Shown in pieces: positions 33,123 through 40,901 of a stretch of 47,771 nt of DNA. The notes beneath the pieces were generated by a model. That model saw nothing but the letters and a program-made list of their open reading frames with translations, was not told where the DNA came from and did not search any database. This DNA comes from Streptomyces sp. NRRL F-4489 (GTDB lineage: Bacteria; Actinomycetota; Actinomycetes; Streptomycetales; Streptomycetaceae): assembly GCF_001509485.1 (NCBI RefSeq), contig NZ_LLZI01000239.1, forward strand, positions 1-47,771, written 5' to 3'. The translations under genes were made by a program, and so were the position numbers. Numbering within the stretch: position 1 is the first letter of the stretch; each line of letters begins with the position of its first letter.

Positions 33123-34343
33123 TCAGCGCCCCCGTACGAGCCCGTCGTCCGCCGCGCCGCGGCTGAGCACCGCCCGGCGGATCTCGGCCCGTGCGTCCTC
33201 GTACCCGGGGGTCCGGCCGAGGTCGAGGACGCGTACGGGCGGGCCGGTGTCGGTCAGCAGCGGTACGTACTCGGCGCGGGCGACCCGCCAGCGCTCCCCG
33301 GGGCGCGCGGGCGGCACGAAGCGGAACCGCGCGGCCGTCCCCCAGTCCCCGCGCTCCTGGCTCATCGCCCCGGCGAGCTGGTCGCCGAGCCCGTAGACGA
33401 CCCAGGTGCCGTTGACCTTCTCGAACGGCTGCGGGGTGTGGGCGCGGCCGCCGCCGACGATCAGGTCGATGGCAGGGCGGCCGCCGGCGCGGGCGGCGGT
33501 GAGGGTGCGGGCGAGGCGGAGCTGCCGGGTATCCGGGGCGGTGCGGTACTCGGTGCCCCAGTAGGGGCTGACGACCACCACATCGGCACCGGCGCGGCGG
33601 GCCGCCCGGGCGTCGGCGAGGACGCGCCGCGGGTCGAGCGGGGCGATCGCCCAGGGCGCGTCCTCCGGGGGCCGGTCGCCGTCGGTGGCGTAGGCGTAGG
33701 CGAGGTGGGCGACCAGGGCGCCGCCGGGGGTGCGCAGCAGGGCCGGGCGGGCGGCCTCGGCGGCGTCCCGGGCGGTGCCGGTGTGCCGCAGGCCCACGGT
33801 GTCCAGCGCGTCGAGGGTCCGGCGGACGCCGTCCGGGCCCTGGTCGAGGGCGTGGTGGGAGGCGGTGGCGCAGGAGTCGAAGCCGGTCGCCTTGAGGGCG
33901 GCGGCGATCTGCGGCGGGGCCTGGAGCGCCGGGTAGCCGGTGAACGGGCCGTCCAGCGGGCCGAGCGGGGCCTGGAGGTGGCAGAGGGCGAGTCCGGCGC
34001 CGGAGATCAGGGGCCGGATGCCGCGCAGCATCGGCCGGAAGTCGTAGCCGCCGGCCACCGGTGCGTCGTCCCGCGCGGTGTCGAGGACGTCGGGGTGGGT
34101 GGGGATGACGTCACCGGAGGCGATCAGGGTGAACGGGCGGGCGGCCGGAGCGCCGGCCCGGTGGTGCGGGACGGGCCGGGCGGCGCGCTGCGCGGGGTGC
34201 GGCGCGGCGGGCCGCCGGGCGCCGGACCCCGGTGCGTCGGCCGGTGGGGCATCCGGCCCGGCGCCGCAGCCGGTGGCCAGTGCGGCCAGAGCCGCGAGGA
34301 CGGGGAGCAGGGCGGCCGCTGCGTACCGGGAGAACGCGCTCAT
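33123..34343 (-). CDS. CapA-like lipoprotein (metallophosphatase fold) with degenerate metal site
   Basis: The product is 406 residues. A lipoprotein signal ends at LATGC (Cys26), followed by an Ala/Pro linker. From residue 72 the PGA_cap/CapA fold is plain: IASGDVIPTHP, GYDFRPMLRGIRPLISGAG, YPALQAPPQIAAALKATGFD, VNGTWVVYGLGDQ. Compared with the usual motifs, several metal-site residues are changed: HMET/NLE reads HLQ (Gln124), SNH reads SHH (His163), VHWG reads PYWG (Tyr261), and GTHAHV reads GGRAHT (Arg300). Asp78 and His302 remain. The typical enzyme is tied to poly-gamma-glutamate or wall polymers. This copy probably has altered or no hydrolase activity. Confidence 0.87.
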   Translation of the reverse strand: MSAFSRYAAAALLPVLAALAALATGCGAGPDAPPADAPGSGARRPAAPHPAQRAARPVPHHRAGAPAARPFTLIASGDVIPTHPDVLDTARDDAPVAGGYDFRPMLRGIRPLISGAGLALCHLQAPLGPLDGPFTGYPALQAPPQIAAALKATGFDSCATASHHALDQGPDGVRRTLDALDTVGLRHTGTARDAAEAARPALLRTPGGALVAHLAYAYATDGDRPPEDAPWAIAPLDPRRVLADARAARRAGADVVVVSPYWGTEYRTAPDTRQLRLARTLTAARAGGRPAIDLIVGGGRAHTPQPFEKVNGTWVVYGLGDQLAGAMSQERGDWGTAARFRFVPPARPGERWRVARAEYVPLLTDTGPPVRVLDLGRTPGYEDARAEIRRAVLSRGAADDGLVRGR

Positions 34344-34454
34344 ATCCGACAGATACCAGTCGTTCGATGACGGAAATCGACCGTATGCGGCGGTGTCCGC
34401 CGCTGTCCCCCGGACGGCCCTGGCGCCCCGGGACCGCCCCCGGCCCGCGCCCCC

Positions 34455-36542
34455 TCAGGCCACCTCGATCCCGAAGTCGGCCACCAGGGCGGCCAGGCCG
34501 CCCGGATAGCCCTTGCCGCCCAGGACGAATTCCCAGTCGCCGCCGGCGCGGCGGCGGAACGAGCCGAGGACCAGCGCGCGTTCGCCGGGCCGTCCGTCCG
34601 AGACCGGCAGCTGGTCCAGTTCCCCGCCGGCGGCGTCCAGGAGGCGGATCCGGGCGTCGGCGAAGCCGCCGAGGTGGCCGTCCGGGTCGGTCTCCGGGTC
34701 CACGGCGGCGACCAGCACCAGCCGGTCGGCGGCCGGCGGCAGTTCGCCGAAGCCGACCCGCAGCGCGGCCCGGTCCTCGGTGACGCCGGGCAGCATCCGC
34801 ACCGAACCGTCCGGTGTGGCGGGGTTGTTGAAGAAGACGAAGTGGTCCTCGCCGAGGACCGTGCCGCCCGCGCAGACCAGGGCGCAGATGTCCAGGGCGG
34901 CCGGGCCCGACCAGTTCAGGGCGAGGACGTTGTGGTCACCACCGGGCGGGCCGGCGGGCGGTGCGGGGGCGTCGCCGCCGGGGCCGAGGCGGCCGCGCAG
35001 CCCGTGGCGGCCGAGCAGGTCGACGAGTTCCGGCCCGGCTATCAGGGTGAGCGGCTTCCCCTGGGCGAAGCTGTGCGCGCCCGGCCCGAACTGCGAAGTG
35101 GTCACCAGCACGCCCTTGTTGGCGCCCTCGGACTGGACGGTGCCGTACAGGTCGCGGACGGCGGTCGGCGGGACGGTGGCGCGGTAGCGCTTGACCTGGA
35201 CGACGATCTTGCCGCCGCGGACCGGGTCCGGGTCGAGGGCGTCCACGTCGATCCCGCCGTCGCCGGAGCGCTGGGTGGTGACCGCCTGCATGCCCATGGC
35301 GCGGAACAGCTCGGCGATCAGCTGCTCGAAGGCGAGCGGGTCCATGGCGTACAGGTCCGGTTCGCCCTCGGTGCCGTGGGAGACCACCGCGCTGCCGCCC
35401 GATATGTCGTCCGGACGGCGGCCGGGGCGTACCGGGGCGCGCTGGTCGGGGCGGGCGGAGAGCTGTCCGCGCAGGCCCTCGGTCAGGCACTCGGGGGCGC
35501 TGACCTTGTCCAGGTGGAAGGAGGCGAAGGCGTCGCGGGTGGCGAGCACGGTGGCCAGGACGATCTTCGCGGGGCGGCCGGTGACCGGGTCGACGTCGTC
35601 GACGAAGCCGTTGAGGGCCACCGAGTCCAGGGCGCCGTGCGGGTCGGCGGCGAACAGGTCGCGCAGCACCAGCAGGACGCTCTGGGCGAGCACGTCGCGG
35701 TACAGGGCGCGGCGCTGGGCGGCCGGGCGGGCGGTCTCCCGCTCCTCGTCGGGGGTGGGGAGGTAGCGGACGGCCTTGGCGGCGGGGACGGTGTCGTAGC
35801 CGGGCAGTTCCCAGTCCAGGACGAGCTGGCGGGCGGCGGTGTCATAGCCGGCGCTGAGCTGGCGGGGGAAGCCCTCGGGCCAGGAGGTGCCGGAGTACAG
35901 GGCGGCGGAGAAGTATTCGACGACCGCGTCCGGTTCGCCGGCGCGCAGGCCGGCGAGGAGTTCCGCGACACCGGCGTTGTGCTGCCGGATCTCCGCGAGC
36001 GCGGCGGCCGCCCACTGGTCGTACTGCTGCCGGTAGGCGGCGAGCCGGGCCTGCCGCTGGGCCTCGGCGGCCTGGGCCGCGTACCAGTCCTGCTCGAAGC
36101 GGGCGCGGGCCTCCTGCTGGGCGCGGTCCCGGCGGGCGCCGAACTGCATTCCGCCGGCGTGCGCCTGGTAGCGCGCCGGGTCGGGCATCGCCACCGGGGT
36201 GGCCAGGGCGCCGGGGGCGAACGGCTCGACGCGTTCGGGGCGGAGCAGGGCGTCGGCGGTGAAGGCGGGCGCCCGGCAGCCGGCGGCGAGCAGGCCGGTG
36301 AGGGCCTCGACCCGGGCGTCGAGCTCCTCGGTGCGGCGCTGGGCGTCGGCCTCGCGCTGCCGGCGGTAGGCGGTCTGCCGTTCGCGGTGCATCCGCGCCA
36401 TGGCGCGTTCGGCGGCGCGGGCCTGGCGCTCCTGGTCGCGCTGCTGCTGCGCGCGGGCGCGGTGTTCGGCCTCCGCCCGGCGCTGCTGCTGGCGCTGCGC
36501 CTCGGCCCAGATGCCGAGTAATCCCTGGGAACGGCGGCTCAT
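34455..36542 (-). CDS. Coiled-coil / Mrr-type nuclease / TerD-domain fusion protein
   Basis: The product is 695 residues in three parts. Residues 1-190 are strongly charged coiled coil (QRQQQRRAEAEHRARAQQQR and later repeats). Residues 200-360 form a mixed domain I do not recognise. Residues 400-512 are a Mrr/restriction-endonuclease-like PD-(D/E)xK domain: FEQLIAELFRAMG, GDGGIDVDA (Asp432) and the QVK motif (Gln449, Lys451) in IVVQVKRYRA. Residues 535-695 are a TerD stress domain (VLALNWSGPAALDICALV, HFVFFNNPATPDGSVRM), ending FVLGGKGYPGGLAALVADFG. A nuclease joined to a Ca2+-binding TerD fold suggests a membrane- or stress-linked defence role. Start ATG 36542; no methyltransferase gene is nearby. 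Confidence 0.87.
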   Translation of the reverse strand: MSRRSQGLLGIWAEAQRQQQRRAEAEHRARAQQQRDQERQARAAERAMARMHRERQTAYRRQREADAQRRTEELDARVEALTGLLAAGCRAPAFTADALLRPERVEPFAPGALATPVAMPDPARYQAHAGGMQFGARRDRAQQEARARFEQDWYAAQAAEAQRQARLAAYRQQYDQWAAAALAEIRQHNAGVAELLAGLRAGEPDAVVEYFSAALYSGTSWPEGFPRQLSAGYDTAARQLVLDWELPGYDTVPAAKAVRYLPTPDEERETARPAAQRRALYRDVLAQSVLLVLRDLFAADPHGALDSVALNGFVDDVDPVTGRPAKIVLATVLATRDAFASFHLDKVSAPECLTEGLRGQLSARPDQRAPVRPGRRPDDISGGSAVVSHGTEGEPDLYAMDPLAFEQLIAELFRAMGMQAVTTQRSGDGGIDVDALDPDPVRGGKIVVQVKRYRATVPPTAVRDLYGTVQSEGANKGVLVTTSQFGPGAHSFAQGKPLTLIAGPELVDLLGRHGLRGRLGPGGDAPAPPAGPPGGDHNVLALNWSGPAALDICALVCAGGTVLGEDHFVFFNNPATPDGSVRMLPGVTEDRAALRVGFGELPPAADRLVLVAAVDPETDPDGHLGGFADARIRLLDAAGGELDQLPVSDGRPGERALVLGSFRRRAGGDWEFVLGGKGYPGGLAALVADFGIEVA

Positions 36543-36699
36543 CTCGCGGTTCGTCCTCCCCCCGGGGCAGCCCCCGGTTCCCGTGGCAGCCGCGTGTCTG
36601 TGCCGGTCTGCCCTGGTCTGCTGTGGTGCCGACTGTATCGGGGGCCATGGCGGCGGTGGACGGGGGCGGCGAACGGAGCGATCGGTTCCGCGTTGCCTT

Positions 36700-36719
36700 C
36701 GTACGGGTGTGCCCGTACG
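36700..36719. promoter_or_regulatory. Inverted repeat cgtacggg-tgtg-cccgtacg
   Basis: Perfect 8-base arms flank a 4-base spacer, forming a 20-base hairpin or dyad. It lies 158 bases upstream of the Mrr-TerD start and 309 bases upstream of the DDN gene. It may be a regulator site. Confidence 0.45.
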
Positions 36720-36771
36720 GTGGGCGCCGTGACTACCGGGTCGGCCTTGGGCCACGCACGAGTTGGGCACC

Positions 36772-36788
36772 CGGTCACTCAGTGACCG
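36772..36788. promoter_or_regulatory. 17-base palindrome cggtcactcagtgaccg
   Basis: Arms cggtcact and agtgaccg are perfect about a single central C. This is the form of a TetR- or MarR-type operator. It lies 240 bases upstream of the DDN-hemerythrin gene and 230 bases upstream of the nuclease gene. No regulator gene is adjacent. Confidence 0.55.
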
Positions 36789-37027
36789 CGCGGCGGGTAC
36801 GCGACCCGCCCCTGCCCCTTCCCCCTCACTTCCTTCCGCTTCTCCGCGCACCCGCACCGCGCCGCCGGCACCGCCGCGCGCGGCCGCCCGGCGCGCCCTC
36901 TTCCACCCGCACCACCGACGCCGCCGTGCCGCGCGCCCTGCCGCGCCGCCGCCGTCGGGTGGGCGCTTCACCCTGCCCTGGCGGCGGTCCCGCCCCGGGC
37001 TTCTCATCCCTGGAGACGCACCCCTTC

Positions 37028-37867
37028 ATGCCCCTTGACTTCAACCAGCAGGTCATCAACGAGTTCCGGGCCAACAACGGCCGGGTCGGCGGCCCCTTCG
37101 AGGGCGGCCGGCTGCTGCTGCTCACCACCACCGGAGCCCGGACCGGCGCCCGGCACACCACGCCGGTCGGCTATCTCCCCGACGGCGAGCGGGTGTTCGT
37201 GATCGCCTCGGCCGGCGGCTCCCCGCGCCACCCGCAGTGGTTCCGCAACCTCGTCGCCCATCCCCGGGTGACGGTGGAGAACGGGATCTTCACCTACGAG
37301 GCGGAGGCCACCGTCCTGGCCGGCGCGGAGCGCGACGAGGTGTTCGCCCGCGCCGTGGAGGCCGATCCGGGCTGGGCCGCCTGCCAGGAGAAGACCCGGC
37401 GGACCATCCCGGTGGTGGCGCTGACCCCGGCGCAGGCCGGTCCGCCGCGGTTCGCCGGGGCGACGCCGGGCGAGACGATGGGCCTCGTGCACGAGGCGCT
37501 CCGCCGGGAACTGGCCCTGATCCGCCGGGAACTGACCGCCACCGGGACGGTCCTGGGCGCCCAGCTGCGCGTCAACTGCCTGACGCTGTGCCAGGGCCTG
37601 GACAACCACCACAAGGGCGAGGAGCTGATGATGTTCCCGGCGCTCCGCCGCCAGCGGCCGGATCTGGCGCCCGTCCTGGACCGGCTCGACGAGGAGCACC
37701 GGAGCATCGCGGCGCTCCTCACCGCGCTGCGGGAGGTGCTGGCCGCGCCGGCCGCGGATCCCGGCGCGGTCCGCGCCGAGGTCGAGCGGCTGACGGATGA
37801 GCTGGAGGAGCATCTCACTTATGAGGAGCGGGAGTTGATTCCGGTGCTGGACGCGGCGGTGGGCTGA
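37028..37867 (+). CDS. DDN-like F420-dependent nitroreductase fused to hemerythrin domain
   Basis: The product is 279 residues. Residues 1-135 are a DDN/deazaflavin-dependent nitroreductase domain: FEGGRLLLLTTTGARTGARH, VFVIASAGGSPRHPQWFRNL, VTVENG, and VVALTP at its end. Residues 150-279 are a hemerythrin four-helix bundle with expected di-iron ligands His155 (VHEAL), His194/195 (DNHHKGEELMMFP), His224 (DEEHRSI), His262 and Glu266 (EEHLTYEERELIP). The fusion links an F420H2-dependent reductase with an oxygen- or iron-sensing site, in one cytosolic protein. It is convergent with the acyl-CoA ligase; a shared hairpin lies between. The start ATG 37028 has no strong ribosome site. Confidence 0.9.
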   Translation: MPLDFNQQVINEFRANNGRVGGPFEGGRLLLLTTTGARTGARHTTPVGYLPDGERVFVIASAGGSPRHPQWFRNLVAHPRVTVENGIFTYEAEATVLAGAERDEVFARAVEADPGWAACQEKTRRTIPVVALTPAQAGPPRFAGATPGETMGLVHEALRRELALIRRELTATGTVLGAQLRVNCLTLCQGLDNHHKGEELMMFPALRRQRPDLAPVLDRLDEEHRSIAALLTALREVLAAPAADPGAVRAEVERLTDELEEHLTYEERELIPVLDAAVG

Positions 37868-37882
37868 GCGGGGGACGCGCGG

Positions 37883-37910
37883 CGGCCGCCGGGGTCATAT
37901 CCGGCGGCCG
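37883..37910. terminator. Hairpin overlapping stop of acyl-CoA ligase, shared terminator
   Basis: A perfect 10-base stem (cggccgccgg / ccggcggccg) with an 8-base loop lies between convergent genes. The ligase stop codon is in the loop and the right arm is within its coding sequence. Confidence 0.6.
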
Positions 37911-39454
37911 TGGCCGTCCCAGTACGGGTCCCGCAGGCGGCGTTTGAAGAGCTTGCCGGACTCGTCCCGGGGGAGCCGCTCCTCGAAGACGACCGTGCGC
38001 GGCACCTTGTAGCCGGCCAGCCGCCCGGCGACATGGGCGCGGACCGCGGCGGCGGTGAGCCGCACCCGGGGGTCGGTCTCCAGGTGGGCGGCGAGCGCCT
38101 CGCCGTACTCCTCGTCGGGGACGCCGAACACCGCGGCGTCCCGCACCCCGTCCAGGGCGAGCAGGCAGCCCTCGATCTCCGCCGGGTAGATGTTGACGCC
38201 GCCGGAGATGACCAGGTCGGCGCGGCGGTCGCTGAGGTAGAGGTAGCCGTCCTCGTCGAGGTGGCCGAGGTCGCCGAGGGTGACGTATCCGGGCAGCCCG
38301 GGGGCCTCCATGGCGGCGCGGGCGTCCGGGTGGCCGAGGTAGCTGAAGCGGGGCCAGAGGTCGGCGGGCCGGACGTAGACCTCGCCGGTGGCGCCGGGCG
38401 GCAGCACCTGCCCCTCGGGGCCGAGGACGGCGACCGCGCAGGTGCCCTGGGCGCGGCCGACGGTGCCCGGGCGGGCCAGCCACTCGGCGCTGTCGCACCA
38501 GGTCACCGCGCCGGTCTCGCTGCCGCCGTAGTACTCCCGCAGGACCGGTCCCAGCCAGTCGATCATGGCGTGTTTGATATGCGGCGGGCAGGGCGCGGCG
38601 GCGTGCACCACGGAGGTCAGCGAGGACAGGTCGTAGCGCTCGCGGACCTCCTTGGGCAGCCGCAGCAGCCGGACGAACATGGTGGGGACCATCTGCGTCT
38701 GCTGGATGCCGTACCGCTCGACCAGCCGCAGGAACTCCTCGGCGTCGAACCGCGGCATCAGCGTGATGTCCAGTCCGGCCGCCAGCGCCAGCGCCGCGTG
38801 CTGGCTGGGCGCGGCGTGGTAGAGGGGCGCCGGGATCAGCGTCCGGCCGCCGGGCGGGACCGCGAAGTATTCGAGGAAGCCCGCGACCGCCTCGGCGAGC
38901 CGCTCCGGGCCGACCGGTTCGCGCAGCACCCCTTTGGGGCGGCCGGTGGTGCCGGAGCTGTAGATGACGGTGGGCGGGCGGTCCTCGACGGGGCGGGCCA
39001 GCGGCGGATGCTCCGTCAGCCAGGTGTCGAGGAGCGGGTGGCGGCCGGTGGCGGGCGGGGCGGGCAGGCCGCAGGCGACGGCCACCCCGGGCGGTACGGG
39101 GACCTCGACGACCGGGACGCCCTCGGGCAGCACGGCGGTCACCGCGGGCAGCAGATCGGTGTGCGCGAAGACCACCGCGCTGCCGCTGTCGGTGAGCACA
39201 TGGCGCAGGTCGTCCTGGTGGAAGTGCCAGTTGACGGGGACCGCGCAGGCGCCGAGCTGGGCGGCCGCGGCGGTGATCTCCAGGTGCGCGGGTTCGTTGC
39301 GCAGCACGACCGCGACCCGGTCGCCGGGCCCGACTCCCAGCTCGGACAGGCCCGTTGCGATCCGGGCGGCGCGGTCGAGGAGTTCCGGATAGCCGCGCTC
39401 GTGGCCGGCGCAGCGCACGGCGGGGGCGGCGGCGGGCGGTGCGGCGGGTTCCAT
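37895..39454 (-). CDS. AMP-dependent acyl-CoA synthetase (ligase)
   Basis: The product is 519 residues of the ANL superfamily. Motifs: P-loop YSSGTTGRPKGVL, YYGGSETG (acyl/AMP motif), GDLGHLDEDGYLYLSDRRAD (hinge Asp), ISGGVNIYPAEIE, and the catalytic Lys in LPRDESGKLFKRRLR near the C-terminus. It activates a carboxylic acid with ATP and CoA. The substrate is likely a medium-chain, aromatic or steroid-type acid, not determined by sequence. The start ATG 39454 has ggaggcacc upstream. It is divergent from the DinB-fold gene and could feed the acyl-CoA dehydrogenases encoded at 2.5-4.8 kb (inference, not linked). Confidence 0.92.
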   Translation of the reverse strand: MEPAAPPAAAPAVRCAGHERGYPELLDRAARIATGLSELGVGPGDRVAVVLRNEPAHLEITAAAAQLGACAVPVNWHFHQDDLRHVLTDSGSAVVFAHTDLLPAVTAVLPEGVPVVEVPVPPGVAVACGLPAPPATGRHPLLDTWLTEHPPLARPVEDRPPTVIYSSGTTGRPKGVLREPVGPERLAEAVAGFLEYFAVPPGGRTLIPAPLYHAAPSQHAALALAAGLDITLMPRFDAEEFLRLVERYGIQQTQMVPTMFVRLLRLPKEVRERYDLSSLTSVVHAAAPCPPHIKHAMIDWLGPVLREYYGGSETGAVTWCDSAEWLARPGTVGRAQGTCAVAVLGPEGQVLPPGATGEVYVRPADLWPRFSYLGHPDARAAMEAPGLPGYVTLGDLGHLDEDGYLYLSDRRADLVISGGVNIYPAEIEGCLLALDGVRDAAVFGVPDEEYGEALAAHLETDPRVRLTAAAVRAHVAGRLAGYKVPRTVVFEERLPRDESGKLFKRRLRDPYWDGHGRRI

Positions 39455-39616
39455 GGTGCCTCCAGGGGGAGCGGCCAGGACCGGCGCACACCGGTCCGGC
39501 TCATTGAACAGCCAACCGCCGGGCGCCCACCAGAGCGCCCCGCGCCATCCCGCCCCGGTGCTCCGATCGCCCCGCACCGGGCGCCGCCGCCGGTGCCCGC
39601 TCCTATTCTCGACACC

Positions 39617-40192
39617 ATGAACGACAACGCGATCCTGCGCGCCCACGGCGAGGCGTTGGCCCTCTTCGGTACCCGGGTGCACGCCGTCCGGGAGGACCAG
39701 TGGGAGGCGCCCACCCCGTGCACCGAGTGGTCGGTGTTCGACCTGGTCAACCATCTGACCGCGGAGCAGCTGTGGGTGCCGCGCCTGGTGCGGGACGGCG
39801 CCACGATCGCCGAGTTGGACGGGGACTTCGACGGCGACCAGCTGGGCGAGGACCCGGTGGGCGCCTGGGACCGGGCGGCCGCGGCGGCGCACGCGGCGTT
39901 CGCCGGGCCGGGCGCGCTGCGCCGCTCCGTCCACCTCTCCTACGGCACGACCCCGGCCGACGCGTACTGCACGCAGATGACCGCGGACGCGGTGGTGCAC
40001 ACCTGGGACCTGTCGCGGGCGATCGGCGCGGACGAGCGGCTGCCGGCGGAGCTGGTGTCGGCCGCGCTGCGGGAGGTCGAGCCGTACGCCGGGGCGCTGG
40101 CGGGCACCGGGCTGTTCGCGCCGCCGGTGAAGCCGCCGCGGGGCGCGGACGAGCTGACCCGGCTGCTGTGCCTGCTGGGCCGCCGGCCCTGA
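39617..40192 (+). CDS. TIGR03086-type metal-binding DinB/mycothiol-dependent fold protein
   Basis: The product is 191 residues. The pattern PTPCTEWSVFDLVNHLTAEQ and TADAVVHTWDLSRAIGAD matches the TIGR03086 group of the DinB/maleylpyruvate isomerase superfamily, whose three His residues (here in NHL and VVHTWD, with the third less clear) bind a metal. Related enzymes use mycothiol. The function of this group is not established. It is divergent from the acyl-CoA ligase and ends at a strong terminator. Confidence 0.87.
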   Translation: MNDNAILRAHGEALALFGTRVHAVREDQWEAPTPCTEWSVFDLVNHLTAEQLWVPRLVRDGATIAELDGDFDGDQLGEDPVGAWDRAAAAAHAAFAGPGALRRSVHLSYGTTPADAYCTQMTADAVVHTWDLSRAIGADERLPAELVSAALREVEPYAGALAGTGLFAPPVKPPRGADELTRLLCLLGRRP

Positions 40193-40224
40193 AGCCGGGC
40201 GCGCGGACCGGATGCTGAACGGCC

Positions 40225-40260
40225 GCCGGCCCCGGCCCCACCGCGGGGGCCGGGGCCGGC
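40225..40260. terminator. Strong bidirectional terminator
   Basis: A perfect 15-base stem (gccggccccggcccc / ggggccggggccggc) with a 6-base loop separates the convergent DinB-fold and small basic protein genes. Confidence 0.8.
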
Positions 40261-40283
40261 GCCGGCGTTCCGGTCGGCCGGGG

Positions 40284-40454
40284 TCAGTCGATACCGCGGA
40301 CGATATGGGTTTCGCCCGGATCCTCCTCGCAGCCCGCCAGGCGCACCGGGGCGCCGCGGTCCCACGCTTCGAGGTTGCGGACTTCCTTGATCCGCCCGGG
40401 GCGCTCGCCCTGCTTCAGCCGGGGCTGCTTGGGTTGAGCCTTGTGCACTGCCAC
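40284..40454 (-). CDS. Small basic protein of unknown function
   Basis: The product is 56 residues, starting with the GTG at 40454 that follows aaggag by 6-7 bases; the ATG at 40499 would add 15 residues but has a poorer site. The sequence MAVHKAQPKQPRLKQGERPG then RIKEVRNLEAWDRGAPVRLA then GCEEDPGETHIVRGID is basic in its first half and acidic near the end, with one Cys. It has Streptomyces-like codon use and its own terminator, so I think it is real. I do not recognise a family. Confidence 0.6.
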   Translation of the reverse strand: MAVHKAQPKQPRLKQGERPGRIKEVRNLEAWDRGAPVRLAGCEEDPGETHIVRGID

Positions 40455-40901
40455 CACGCACTCCTTCTTCGAGGTATCGGTCCGACGCGGTGGCGCCATG
40501 GGTCACAAACCGGGAGGTCGGCCAGGGTTTGCGGCGTTCCCGCGACGGGCCAATGGTGTTGGCGTCTCCCAGGAGGGTCGTCCGTCACCTGCCAGGATAT
40601 CGGCGCGACCGGCGGACCGCTCGGCGATTTCCGGTGGCTGCGGCGGGTCGTCGGGGGGCCGGAAAGCCGCCCGGCGCTCCGGCCCGCTCCGGGGCGCTCC
40701 CGGGCGCGCCGCCACGCTCCGTCATTCACCCCACCGGCCGTCAGCCCGCCTCGCCGGCCCCCGTCCGCGCGGCGTCCGGGGCACCCCGGTTGCCGCCGCC
40801 GGGCCGCTCCGTAGCCTGGGAAGGTAGCGCGTATGCGCGAGCGGAGTCCGCCCGCGCGCCGTGCCCGGTGCGCCGGTGGCCGCGGTGCTACCCATGGGCG
40901 G

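Larger units (their letters stand above)
36543..37027. other. Divergent intergenic region with two palindromes
   Basis: The 485 bases between the Mrr-TerD gene and the DDN-hemerythrin gene contain no convincing gene. They hold a hairpin (36700-36719) and a 17-base perfect palindrome (36772-36788), reported separately, and a C-rich stretch from about 36800 to 37000 with no clear feature. Promoters for both flanking genes must lie here. Confidence 0.7.
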
